Below, in pieces: positions 35,506 through 44,809 of a stretch of 49,514 nucleotides of DNA (positions are counted from its first letter, which is position 1; each line of letters begins with the position of its first letter). The notes under the pieces were generated by a model. The model was not told the origin of the DNA. It searched no databases and was given only the letters and a program-made list of their open reading frames with translations. A program made the translations under genes and the position numbers. Source of the DNA: an uncultured Flavihumibacter sp. (lineage in GTDB: Bacteria > Bacteroidota > Bacteroidia > Chitinophagales > Chitinophagaceae); NCBI GenBank assembly GCA_946482545.1, contig CAMLRX010000013.1:1-49514 (forward strand). Direction: 5' to 3'.

Positions 35506-37107
35506 TTAAAGTCTCCAGCGCGGATCACCGGCTGAAGATTTTCCTGCAAAAGTATTATCGTTGATGGTGAAATTTCCGTTTGCGGGATCCAGGAACAGCG
35601 CTGTGGACGCTTTGGCATATGGCGCAGTATTCGGAATGGCCCCTGATGCGTGCTGGAAATCGGAGGTGCCGAAATTATTGAACCCGTCCACATTCGCGGT
35701 TCCGTAAACCACACCTTTTGTTATACCATTTTCCTTTCCTGCAAGCCATCCCGGCCCGAATATGTTGTTGTGGATCACGACAGCCCCTGTAACAGTGCCA
35801 CTGCCAAAATCGGCAATAGAGTTTCCTGCTGCAGTACCGGTTCCGCCCAGCGGTGCTTCGTTGAAAGTACAGTCTTTAATGGTGAGTGAAGTCGGGCTGC
35901 GTGTAGGCTTGGTGCTCATTACGATCCGTTCTGTTTTATAGAAAGTACTGTTCGTAAGTGAGATATTTTCTACGAGGCAACTCGCACCATCGGCGTTGAT
36001 GACACCGTAATCTTTAACACTATCCACCACACAATCGTTCACTTTATAATTTGAAAGTGTGGCAGCCTGGTTTTGAAAACGGCACATGCCTCTGAAAGCA
36101 CCGATCATGCAACCGTTAAAACTGATTTCACCTACAGTACAGGCTGAATTCACATTGAATACATACCTGCTGGTGAAATTATCGCTGCGCAGTATCAGGT
36201 TTTCGAACCTGACGTACTCCACATTAGCGCCGGACGCAAAAGTAAAATTACTTGTAAAGCGGATATATGCCATATCAGGAATAGAAAGATCATCTTTACC
36301 GCGTATGGTTACCGACTTGGTAAGGTTAAGTGTTTTCGACATGGTGTAGGTCATTCCTCTTTTCAGGAGAATGGTGGCGCCTGAAGGAACGGATTCAATG
36401 GTATCGATCAATACTGAAGGGCGATCGGTGATGCCGGACAAGTCCACAATTTCTCCGGAGAGCGCTTCATCGGTAGTAACGTTAACCCATCCACGAACGG
36501 TGGTGCCGCTGTAGAGGTAGATGATGTATTCTGTAGAAGCGGCAAGACCGGTTACCACTTTATAGAGATTTGTTCTGTCTGTGGCGTCAAGTGCAACATC
36601 CTTAACCAGAGTACTATCTACATTCAACACTTTGATCAGCGTAACTGGATTAGGATCCGTTGTCCAGGATATTTTCACCTGGTCGGCGGCCACTTCGCTG
36701 CCTCCCGGCACATTAAGTATAGTTGGGAACCGAAGTGTTTTGATATTCCCCAGCATGGAGTAGCGGGAATTATATATGGAATCATTCGCGTTGGCTTTTA
36801 CCTGAATCTGGTACAACTGGTCCCAACGGAGGTCTTCGATGCGAATGCCGGCCGAATCGGCCTCCAATGTACGGTCAACAGTTTTAAAAGTGTCACGGCT
36901 AATCTGCACTGTATATGAAGTGGCGCCTTTAATGGATTGCCACCCGGCTTGAATCCAGTTGCCATCTGAAACCAGGTCACCAGCCAGGACTGGCCTGAAA
37001 AGCCGCACCATTTCAAGTTCATCATCTTTTTTACATGAAAAATTAAGCACGACGGCCGTCACGAGCATGACCAGCGCTATCCTGTATTTATTGATGTTGT
37101 TTTGCAC
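35506..37107 (-). CDS. Surface lipoprotein with FN3-like and beta-helix domains (DUF4957/DUF5123 type)
   Basis: The protein has 533 residues from the GTG at 37107, which gives a clean lipoprotein signal (LNFSC, C25). A TTG eight codons upstream is the other option and would nearly abut the susD stop. The mature protein begins CKKDDE, which fits the Lys-acid-acid surface-export signal known in Bacteroidota. Residues about 35-220 are FN3-like; 235-533 look like a right-handed beta-helix with DUF4957 and DUF5123 features (ATILLKRGMTY, VRFENLILRS, LFLDPANGNFTI). It takes the place of SusE/SusF next to SusD, so pectin binding at the surface is likely. No catalytic motif is seen, though beta-helix lyases cannot be fully excluded. 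Confidence 0.8.
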   Translation of the reverse strand: MQNNINKYRIALVMLVTAVVLNFSCKKDDELEMVRLFRPVLAGDLVSDGNWIQAGWQSIKGATSYTVQISRDTFKTVDRTLEADSAGIRIEDLRWDQLYQIQVKANANDSIYNSRYSMLGNIKTLRFPTILNVPGGSEVAADQVKISWTTDPNPVTLIKVLNVDSTLVKDVALDATDRTNLYKVVTGLAASTEYIIYLYSGTTVRGWVNVTTDEALSGEIVDLSGITDRPSVLIDTIESVPSGATILLKRGMTYTMSKTLNLTKSVTIRGKDDLSIPDMAYIRFTSNFTFASGANVEYVRFENLILRSDNFTSRYVFNVNSACTVGEISFNGCMIGAFRGMCRFQNQAATLSNYKVNDCVVDSVKDYGVINADGASCLVENISLTNSTFYKTERIVMSTKPTRSPTSLTIKDCTFNEAPLGGTGTAAGNSIADFGSGTVTGAVVIHNNIFGPGWLAGKENGITKGVVYGTANVDGFNNFGTSDFQHASGAIPNTAPYAKASTALFLDPANGNFTINDNTFAGKSSAGDPRWRL

Positions 37108-37127
37108 GATAGTAATTTTTAAGGTGA

Positions 37128-38969
37128 TCAATACTGATAGCCATCATTGTTAAGCCGTCCGAGACTGGTTGTGATCTGAGAACTGTGTATCGGCATGATG
37201 TATTTTACCGGCTTGGACTTATTCTCCATATAACCTCTCCAGGAATACAGGATGAAATTTGCCGGCCCCTGGGTGGTATTGTTGTAAAGCGATCTCAACC
37301 AGTTCACCCTTATATATCCGTTGGGGTTTGCACCGGTAGTGGGCACATCTTTTACTGGCGGCTCCACTTCGGGCTTCCTGTATTTTGTGAGGAAATTCAA
37401 CGAACCATCAGCATTCTTTTTGTAGTAGAGATACCCGGGCAAGCCTGAATAAGCGCCTGTTCCGGCATAAGTATCTGCCCCCATCTGGAAGAGTGTATTG
37501 TAGGCCTCATCAAGTTTTTCGCCGTAGTTGTTCCAGCGGGCCAGGTCATATTTCCGCAGGCATTCGCCACCAAACTCCCATGCTCTTTCATCCACAATGG
37601 CCTCAAAGAAAGCTTGTTTTCCTCCGCTCACTGATGCAACATACCCATCCACTTTTTCACCCCATGCTGAAGATGGGAAGGCGCGCTGCCGAACCGCCTT
37701 GAGTGCAGCAATGGCTTCACCTGTAGGACCATTATTTAATTCATTCTCTGCTTCAGCATACATCAGGAGAACATCAGCATAACGCATTACCGGCCAGTTA
37801 ATGCCTGTGCCCTTTGCAGAGTTTTCACCTGGAGGCGCTTTCAACCAAAGGCGGTTCCACTTTCCCGGAGCAATGGATGTAACTGCAGAAGGCAATTGAT
37901 CGGTTGTACCACGGATCCCCGTATAATAAACAATTTCACAAGTAGCATCAAGCCGCTGATCAAGGGTATCGAAAGAGTACATGTAATGCGGAGACAGACT
38001 GAGGTAATTTGATCCTGATCCGTATGGATGATCGCCGGAATTCACCCTTACACCTTGGCACCAGCCCACATCACCAAACCCGGGATGAAATGCTACTTCC
38101 CAAAGAATGTCTTCATTTTCTGGAGTTAAGCCTTCACACTGGTTTTTAAATATCTGTAAAAAGTTCGGAGAAAGCGTGTGTGGCTTAAGGTCCATAAGTT
38201 TCTTGGAATAATCACGAGCGATCTGGTAGTACTGCAGGTAATCATCTTTCCTACGCATTACCATATCCGGATACAGCCAGTAACCACCTCTCATCAGCGA
38301 CAAACGCGCGATAAAACCAAGTACGAATTCGCGGTTGATCCTTTCTATGCCAAAGTCCAGTTCATCAGCCCATGACATTTCTTCTTCCACCGTCCTCAGA
38401 TCATTGATAAGAAAAGTGAGAATAGAATCTCTGTTTGTACGGCCAAGATATAGACTATCTCCCGCAACAGTGGCTTTGGCCCGGAAGGGAATGTCTCCAA
38501 AATGATTCATTAAAAGATAGTACCAGTAAGCCCTGAGCGCTGAAGCCTCACCAAGCAGGTTCTTAAAAGTCATATTCCCACTTTGGTACAGCGGGCTTGC
38601 TTTGATCCCCTCTATACAGTCGTTCGCACGGTTGATGGCAGAGTATCCATTCTGATAAACCACACGCAGGTCCCCGTTTGCATCGGTCGCTTCAAAAGAC
38701 CAGATGTCGCGACGGGAGTTATCCGGACTTGCTCCTACTCCTCCTATTTCTATATCGGAGTTGCCGGTAAAAATATTTGACACCCTTGAAGTGTATGCAT
38801 CCTGATTAAACAGCGCATAAACAGCGTTCACCGCCTTACGTGCATCATCCTCATTGGCATAGATAGTTTCCTTTGTGAAAGCAGAGTTATACTCTTTTTC
38901 GAGGATTTTTTTGCAGCCGCCCAGAAGTATCGGGGCAACGATCAATGATAATATGGCAATTCGTTTCAT
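37128..38969 (-). CDS. SusD/RagB-family outer-membrane lipoprotein of the pectin locus
   Basis: The 613-residue protein has a lipobox LLGGC (C19) and the SusD features: TPR-like helices in the N-terminal half (YNSAFTKETIYANEDDARKAVNAVYALF), a middle RYADVLLMYAEAEN segment and a C-terminal ECLRKYDLARW region. SusD proteins sit as a lid on SusC and bind the oligosaccharide at the cell surface. The substrate is inferred as pectin from the downstream enzymes. It follows susC by 26 bp. Confidence 0.95.
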   Translation of the reverse strand: MKRIAILSLIVAPILLGGCKKILEKEYNSAFTKETIYANEDDARKAVNAVYALFNQDAYTSRVSNIFTGNSDIEIGGVGASPDNSRRDIWSFEATDANGDLRVVYQNGYSAINRANDCIEGIKASPLYQSGNMTFKNLLGEASALRAYWYYLLMNHFGDIPFRAKATVAGDSLYLGRTNRDSILTFLINDLRTVEEEMSWADELDFGIERINREFVLGFIARLSLMRGGYWLYPDMVMRRKDDYLQYYQIARDYSKKLMDLKPHTLSPNFLQIFKNQCEGLTPENEDILWEVAFHPGFGDVGWCQGVRVNSGDHPYGSGSNYLSLSPHYMYSFDTLDQRLDATCEIVYYTGIRGTTDQLPSAVTSIAPGKWNRLWLKAPPGENSAKGTGINWPVMRYADVLLMYAEAENELNNGPTGEAIAALKAVRQRAFPSSAWGEKVDGYVASVSGGKQAFFEAIVDERAWEFGGECLRKYDLARWNNYGEKLDEAYNTLFQMGADTYAGTGAYSGLPGYLYYKKNADGSLNFLTKYRKPEVEPPVKDVPTTGANPNGYIRVNWLRSLYNNTTQGPANFILYSWRGYMENKSKPVKYIMPIHSSQITTSLGRLNNDGYQY

Positions 38970-38995
38970 AATACTTTTTTTTACACTCGAACTAA

Positions 38996-41900
38996 TTAGA
39001 AAGTAATGTTCACACCTGCTGTATATGTTCTGCTCTTGGGATAACCAGAGAAGTCAACGCCGGGCGTAAGCGCAGAGTAGCCTGAACTTCTGGTGGCACT
39101 CACTTCAGGATCATATCCGCTGTATTTAGTCCAGAGGAATGCGTTATAAACTGTTGCATATACTCTGAAGCGTTGCATACTTAATTTGGATATCAGGTTT
39201 CTTGGAAGAGAATAGCCGAGCGTAACATTGTTCAACCGCAGAAAAGAGCCATCTTCCACAGCATAAGAATGGAACACGGGAGATGCGTTACCCATGGAGA
39301 AAGGTGTCCATATCTTCGCATTTTTGTTCAATTCTGCCAGTCCTTCCAGACTTGTTACGAGGTTGCCAGCGCCATCAATGTATTTATACCGGCTATCTGA
39401 ATTCATTGTATTCAGCATGTTCCCGTAAGAGTTCCTGTAATACATATTGAAAGAGATTTTACCTGCATTATATACATCGTTGCCATATACATAATTGAAG
39501 AATACGGACCCATCAAACCCCTTATATGTGCTGTTCAAACCAAAACCTCCGGAAAACTTAGGTTGTGCCACACCAATGATCTGGCGATCCTTATCGGCGG
39601 TAATGAATCCGTCTCCATCAAGGTCTTTCAACTTCAGTAATCCCGGACGAAGTGATATCCCTCCCATAAAGCCTCCGGGATCAGGCACTCCCCCTTTTAA
39701 GGTATACCGGTTCGTTGCTGCATCGTAAGAAGCAAAATCATCTGTAGTGTACCAGCCATCCGTTACAAATCCATACATCAAACCTACCGTTTGTCCTACG
39801 TTCACGCGGTAATCATCCTGTGTTTTGAGATCAGTACCAGCCCAGTTAGAATTATAAGAGGCAGATGGATTGTTTCCAAGATTGTCTATTTTAGACCTGT
39901 TAAATCCAATGTTAAAAGACGCACCAAGCGTGAAGTCTTTTTTATTCACCAGCATTCCATTTAAAGCAAGTTCTATCCCTTTATTGGAAGTTTGTCCGAT
40001 ATTGATCATCTGAGTAAGGTAACCAGCATCAGGAGGAACAGGCTCTGAAATCAACAGGTCTTTGGTGGTATTCCAGTAAGCATCCAAAGAACCGTTGATC
40101 CGGCTGTTAAACAGCGAAAAATCAAGTCCCACATTCCTGGTGATGGTTGTTTCCCATTTCAGACTAGGATTGGGCAGCATGGTACCAGCCTGGTAGTACG
40201 CGTTTTGCGCATCATTAAAACCAATTGTACGGTTATTGGAAATGCTGTATTCCGATTTCCACAAGTTGATCGGAATCCTGTTATTTCCAGCTTCTCCGTA
40301 ACTAGCCCGCAGTTTAAGATCGGTTACAAACGCAACATCTTTCAGGAAATTCTCATCAGACACCCTCCAGGCTGCGGAAACCGCAGGAAAATAAGACCAG
40401 CGGTTCTGCTCAGAGAAAAGACTGGATCCATCTGCACGCAACGATACGGCGAAAATATATTTTCCGTTCAATGTGTAATTCACCCTTCCGAAGTAGGACT
40501 GAAGCGCATAACCGTATTTATCGCTCGACTCAATACGATCCACCGTTCCAAGACCCATATTATCAAATAATTTATCAGGCGTGATGTTCTCCGCAAAAAA
40601 CTTGGACCTCATTCCCTTACTGCTGCCGTCCTCATCCAGCAACTCCGAACCTGCCAGCACAGTAAACCGATGATCATCGCCTACATTGAAATTATAAGTA
40701 AGCGTATTGGCCAGCCGATACCCGGTTCTGAGGATATCCGAAGTTTCACCCAAAGGCAGGTTTCCACCTACATTCCTGGATTCGCCGGTAAGCGGCCCCC
40801 AGAAGCGACGGTTCTCTTCGGCGTTCCTGTTCAAACTAAGTTCAGAACGGAAGGAAAGTCCTTTCATAATGTTCCAGGTAAGCCCGCCATTCAGGTTTAA
40901 CACATTACTGATCCTTCTCCTGTAATCCTGCTTTGTAAGTTCAATAGGATTGATCAGACTTCTTAGAAACTCCTCATACAAATCATCCGTAGCACCATCC
41001 ACCAAATCGCTGATATCGATCTGGTCGGCAATACCGTTCACCGGACGCGTCGTAATCGCATCCCCTACTCTCACACTGGAACCACCTGATGTTCCCGCCC
41101 CCAGGGTAGTGGCGTTGGAATACCGGGTGGAGAAATCAAACTTCAACGACTTTGAGATATCATGGTTCAATTTGAAATTCAGGTAATGCCTTTCATAAGA
41201 AGAGCCTACCATCAAACCTTCATCTTTGTTGTTCGTATAACTCAGACTCACTTTCGTTTTATCGTTACCGCCTGTAACACTTACATTGTGCTGTTGCGAA
41301 GCCGGAGGATCGCCAAACAGTTCATCCTGCCAGTTTGTTCCTTTCTGCGCCTTGTACAATTCAAGGTCATCATATACACCGAAATATTTCTGGAAATTGT
41401 CCACTTCAGCCTGGCTTCTCAGCCTGGCGTACTCATATTGCGCCAGCGTAAATTCATAAGGAGAAAGCACATCCAGTTTACGCGGAAAAGCCCTTAACTG
41501 GTAGAACCCGTTGTAAGAAACCACACTCTTTCCGGCCTTGGCCCTTTTGGTGGTAATGATCACAACACCGTTCGCGCCTCTCGCACCATAAATTGCGGAA
41601 GCCGAGGCATCTTTCAGCACATCAATGCTTTCAATATCTGTAGGCGCAATATCATTGATATCAGGAACCGGGAAGCCATCTACAATAAACAACGGAGAGT
41701 TGTCCTGTGTAATGGAACCTCCGCCCCTTACGCGTATAACAATCTCTGCGCCGGGTGCACCATCGGTGGTAGTCACCTGCACACCAGGCAGCCTTCCTGT
41801 AAGCGCTTCTGCTGCGCTGGAAAGTGGGATACGCTCCAATTCTTTTCCTGATAACGAGGAAATGGCCCCTGTAAGGTCCTTTCTTTTCGCCGTTCCATAA

Positions 41901-42229
41901 CCGATCACCACCACATCATCCAGGCTGTTGGCAGATTTCTCCAACACAACGCTAACAGGTGCATCGCCTGAAACCGTGAGCGTTTGCGTGGTGTAACCCA
42001 CATAACTGAATACCAGTTTTACATTGCCCTGTACATTGGTAGTAATGGTGAAATTCCCAACAGGGTCTGTCTGAACACCGGCAGTGGCACCTGACACCAC
42101 CACCGATACATCGGGAAGTCCGTTGCCCGTGGTGCCGTCCATCACCTTACCGGTGATCTTCCGCGATTGCGCAAGGGCCGAAGCCAATACGCCCACCAGC
42201 AACAAAAATGTGAAGCATAACTTTCTCAT
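38996..42229 (-). CDS. SusC/RagA-family TonB-dependent transporter of the pectin locus
   Basis: This 1077-residue protein has a signal peptide (to A20), an N-terminal carboxypeptidase-regulatory-like domain (about 24-108), a TonB-box region LDDVVVIGYG, a plug domain (SIDVLKDASASAIYGARGANGVVIITTK) and a 22-strand barrel ending in ITF. SusC imports oligosaccharides through the outer membrane using TonB energy. It is the first gene of the leftward pectin locus, 301 bp from the divergent LacI regulator. That gap holds several operator-like sites and a possible promoter. Confidence 0.96.
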   Translation of the reverse strand: MRKLCFTFLLLVGVLASALAQSRKITGKVMDGTTGNGLPDVSVVVSGATAGVQTDPVGNFTITTNVQGNVKLVFSYVGYTTQTLTVSGDAPVSVVLEKSANSLDDVVVIGYGTAKRKDLTGAISSLSGKELERIPLSSAAEALTGRLPGVQVTTTDGAPGAEIVIRVRGGGSITQDNSPLFIVDGFPVPDINDIAPTDIESIDVLKDASASAIYGARGANGVVIITTKRAKAGKSVVSYNGFYQLRAFPRKLDVLSPYEFTLAQYEYARLRSQAEVDNFQKYFGVYDDLELYKAQKGTNWQDELFGDPPASQQHNVSVTGGNDKTKVSLSYTNNKDEGLMVGSSYERHYLNFKLNHDISKSLKFDFSTRYSNATTLGAGTSGGSSVRVGDAITTRPVNGIADQIDISDLVDGATDDLYEEFLRSLINPIELTKQDYRRRISNVLNLNGGLTWNIMKGLSFRSELSLNRNAEENRRFWGPLTGESRNVGGNLPLGETSDILRTGYRLANTLTYNFNVGDDHRFTVLAGSELLDEDGSSKGMRSKFFAENITPDKLFDNMGLGTVDRIESSDKYGYALQSYFGRVNYTLNGKYIFAVSLRADGSSLFSEQNRWSYFPAVSAAWRVSDENFLKDVAFVTDLKLRASYGEAGNNRIPINLWKSEYSISNNRTIGFNDAQNAYYQAGTMLPNPSLKWETTITRNVGLDFSLFNSRINGSLDAYWNTTKDLLISEPVPPDAGYLTQMINIGQTSNKGIELALNGMLVNKKDFTLGASFNIGFNRSKIDNLGNNPSASYNSNWAGTDLKTQDDYRVNVGQTVGLMYGFVTDGWYTTDDFASYDAATNRYTLKGGVPDPGGFMGGISLRPGLLKLKDLDGDGFITADKDRQIIGVAQPKFSGGFGLNSTYKGFDGSVFFNYVYGNDVYNAGKISFNMYYRNSYGNMLNTMNSDSRYKYIDGAGNLVTSLEGLAELNKNAKIWTPFSMGNASPVFHSYAVEDGSFLRLNNVTLGYSLPRNLISKLSMQRFRVYATVYNAFLWTKYSGYDPEVSATRSSGYSALTPGVDFSGYPKSRTYTAGVNITF

Positions 42230-42306
42230 ACAGCAAACTTGTTTAGTTAATGAAACGAGGGAAATATGGATGTGATAAGCACAGAAACCTGAACGGGTAC
42301 AGAAGG

Positions 42307-42320
42307 TGTAATCGGTTTCA
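42307..42320. promoter_or_regulatory. LacI-family operator-like site
   Basis: TGTAATCGGTTTCA matches every specified base of the LacI/CcpA-type consensus TGNAANCGNTTNCA. It lies 78 bp before the susC start and downstream of the proposed susC -7 element, a position suited to blocking transcription. Confidence 0.55.
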
Positions 42321-42412
42321 TCTCAGGGTGCAATATGACAAGCAATTTCAATCGTTAAAGCAATGCTATCACTATTTTCCTTGCCGGGAAAACGTTTGAA
42401 AGTCTTTTTTTA

Positions 42413-42426
42413 CGCAATCGTTCCCG
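42413..42426. promoter_or_regulatory. LacI-family operator-like site shared with GH28 upstream region
   Basis: CGCAATCGTTCCCG has the same palindromic plan around a central CG. The surrounding 24 bases (42409-42432) are identical at 23 positions to 23940-23963. It lies about 105 bp before lacI and about 185 bp before susC. Confidence 0.6.
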
Positions 42427-42530
42427 GCATCGTTGGCGTAATGGTTTGCATAAAACTCCCGCTTTCCCACTTCTCGGAGCAGCGTTCCGGCATAATGCAG
42501 TATCTTTAGAATCATTCAATTAGATCAAGG

Positions 42531-43574
42531 ATGAAATTCGAAGCGGTTACTATTAAAGACATTGCCAAAGCCTTAGGACTCTCCACCTCCACGGTTTCCC
42601 GTGCCCTGCGCGACAGCCACGAGATCAGTGCGGAAACCAAACAACTGGTGCTGGATTGCGCCGAAAAACTCAACTACCGCCCCAATCCCATCGCATTAAG
42701 TCTGAAAGAAAAAAGAAGCCGCTCCATTGGCGTGGTGGTATGCGAGATCGCCAATAATTTCTTCTCGCAGATCATCAACGGGATAGAATCCATCGCTTAC
42801 GATAGAGGATACAACGTAATCATCTCACAAAGTCATGAATCCTATGAACGTGAAGTGATGGACCTCCATTACCTTTCTTCCCGCTCTGTAGATGGGTTGC
42901 TGATTTCAGTTTCCACAGAAACGAACGACACCAGTCATATCCGCGCATTGCACGAAAAAGGTTTACCCATCGTGCTGTTCGACCGCATTGCCGATGACAT
43001 CAAAACACATACTGTGGTGTCTGATAATTTCCAGGGCGCTTATGATGCCACTGAACATCTCATTAAGAATGGCTATAAAAAGATCGCAGCACTGACGAAC
43101 TCTGAATTCCTTTCGATCACATCGGAAAGATTGGCCGGCTACCGCGAAGCATTGCTCGCACACGATATCAAACCCATCAACTCCTGGGTGAAACATTGTT
43201 TTTATGGGGGAATGATTTTTTCAGAAATTGAAGAAGCTGTGAACAACCTGCTCACGCAAAAGAACAAACCCGACGCCATCTTCACCACCAGCGATAAGCT
43301 CACCACCGGTTGCCTGAAAACACTGATCAGAAGAGGTATACGTGTACCCGATGAAATGGCCGTGATCGGCTTCTCCAATACAGATATTCCTGAATTGCTG
43401 AATCCTTCCCTTTCCGTAATCAGGCAACCCGCCTACGAAATGGGTAAAGCCGCCACCGAACTGTTACTTCAATTAATTGAAAGCAAACGTCCGATCAAAG
43501 AGTTCGAAAAAAGAGTGCTCACGCCGGAAATGCAGATCAGAGATTCTTCCGGAGGAAAGAGGATTCAAAATTAA
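42531..43574 (+). CDS. LacI-family transcriptional regulator, probable pectin-locus regulator
   Basis: The 347-residue protein has the LacI helix-turn-helix at residues 6-27 (TIKDIAKALGLSTSTVSRAL), the hinge helix region NYRPNPIALSLK and a periplasmic-binding-like sugar sensor domain (IGVVVCEIANNFFSQIINGIE, VIGFSNTDIPE). LacI-type proteins bind palindromes with a central CG through hinge Leu/Ala and release or bind on a sugar ligand. It is divergent from susC and the gap holds fitting operators, so it likely controls the pectin locus with an uronate-derived ligand. It may repress or activate. Its stop overlaps that of the convergent next gene within TTAA. Confidence 0.93.
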   Translation: MKFEAVTIKDIAKALGLSTSTVSRALRDSHEISAETKQLVLDCAEKLNYRPNPIALSLKEKRSRSIGVVVCEIANNFFSQIINGIESIAYDRGYNVIISQSHESYEREVMDLHYLSSRSVDGLLISVSTETNDTSHIRALHEKGLPIVLFDRIADDIKTHTVVSDNFQGAYDATEHLIKNGYKKIAALTNSEFLSITSERLAGYREALLAHDIKPINSWVKHCFYGGMIFSEIEEAVNNLLTQKNKPDAIFTTSDKLTTGCLKTLIRRGIRVPDEMAVIGFSNTDIPELLNPSLSVIRQPAYEMGKAATELLLQLIESKRPIKEFEKRVLTPEMQIRDSSGGKRIQN

Positions 43575-44806
43575 TCATACTTCCTTCCCCCTTTCTGCAA
43601 TACACCGCCTAGTCCGAAGATGAACCCGAATTCCGTGTAGTTCTCCTTCACTAAAGGGTAAGTGGCAACGCCTCTTGAACCTACTTTGATGTATGCTGAA
43701 TAGTTGTGAAGCATATTAAAACTTGGCGCGGATACACCCAATGTAAACGCGTTGCTCTTCAGGTTATAGTTGTTGATAACCAGGTACGATCTTTCTGAAG
43801 AGAAACCCGTAAACAAAGAAACGCCTTCCCGGTTGCCCCAGATGGATTTGCGGATGAAGGCATACTTCGCACCAATCGAATACCCGTCTGCATCGCGGGA
43901 AGTGAAATGTGTTCCCTTGTAATTGGTGGCGCTCCATTTGTGTTGAATATAGTCGGCGGAAAACTGAAGTTGTTTTTGTTTCCAGGAAAGTCCTGCACCC
44001 CATTTGTGCGGATATTTGAAACTTCCATAAACAGACTTTTCTTCTACCAGCACATTGCCTGATGCATCGGAAATCGTATTATCCTCTACTGTTTTCAGGT
44101 TCACCGATGGTTCAAAGAACGCACCTAGCGTCCAATCCGATTTTCCGGTTTTGAACTGGTACTGCATACCGCCGGAGAAATAGAAATTGTTGTAGTACTT
44201 ATTGTTTTCGATGTTCACCTGTTCCGATTCGGAAACATACATTGTTTCCATCCTGTTGATGGGACCGAACAGGTAGCCTGCCGTTGCCCCGATGGAAAGA
44301 TGTTTTCCGATTTTCATGCCATGACTCACCCCGAATTCATACAATCCACCAGAACCTTCAATCTCATCCAGTACGGCACTTTCGGTACCGTCAATGTTTT
44401 TGGTACTCAGGGTAAGATAGTCCACCACTGTTCTTCTTTTCAGGGAGAAAACCGTGGCGCTGTTGTTAAAAAGATTCAACGCGAAAGCCGCGCCGCGCAC
44501 GCCAAAGTCTGCAGCATTGGGTCTGGCCTCCGAAGCTACATACTGCACGCTTGCACCGGAAGTGATAAATTCAAAAAGGAACTTATCATTCTTAATACCA
44601 GTTAATCCGGCAGGATTCAACAGGTTGATGGTACTACCTGAGTTCACGGCCACGCCTGCGCCGCCCATTCCCGAAAAATAGCCCGGCGACCTCAGGGAAT
44701 AATCCCCTACACCATAGGCGGAATACACCGAGTTCACCCCGTTCTGCGCCAATAATACAACCGGTAAAAAAACAATACATATAGCCGCTAAAAAAACGTT
44801 CCGCAT
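43571..44806 (-). CDS. Outer-membrane beta-barrel protein (PorV/FadL-like)
   Basis: The 411-residue protein has a signal peptide ending at LLAQ (21) and alternating hydrophobic strands of a barrel. The N-terminal GMGGAGVAVNSGSTINLLNPAGL pattern resembles the FadL/OmpP1 and PorV-like group common in Bacteroidota. No precise function can be read. It is preceded 3 bp upstream by the DUF4270 lipoprotein gene, so both are one unit. The stop codon lies on the opposite strand of the lacI stop (shared TTAA). Confidence 0.75.
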   Translation of the reverse strand: MRNVFLAAICIVFLPVVLLAQNGVNSVYSAYGVGDYSLRSPGYFSGMGGAGVAVNSGSTINLLNPAGLTGIKNDKFLFEFITSGASVQYVASEARPNAADFGVRGAAFALNLFNNSATVFSLKRRTVVDYLTLSTKNIDGTESAVLDEIEGSGGLYEFGVSHGMKIGKHLSIGATAGYLFGPINRMETMYVSESEQVNIENNKYYNNFYFSGGMQYQFKTGKSDWTLGAFFEPSVNLKTVEDNTISDASGNVLVEEKSVYGSFKYPHKWGAGLSWKQKQLQFSADYIQHKWSATNYKGTHFTSRDADGYSIGAKYAFIRKSIWGNREGVSLFTGFSSERSYLVINNYNLKSNAFTLGVSAPSFNMLHNYSAYIKVGSRGVATYPLVKENYTEFGFIFGLGGVLQKGGRKYD

Positions 44807-44809
44807 GAT

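Larger units (their letters stand above)
42230..42530. promoter_or_regulatory. Divergent susC/lacI control region
   Basis: This 301-bp gap contains two good LacI-operator-like sites (42307-42320 and 42413-42426) and two weaker ones: CAATCGTTA at 42349-42357 and GGAAAACGTTTGAA at 42387-42400. For susC a promoter is possible on the minus strand with -33 TTTT (42392-42389), a 20-nt spacer and -7 TAGCATTG (42368-42361), one mismatch from TAnnTTTG. For lacI, TATCTTTA (42501-42508) is a weak -7. The sites flank and overlap the susC promoter candidate. Confidence 0.5.
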
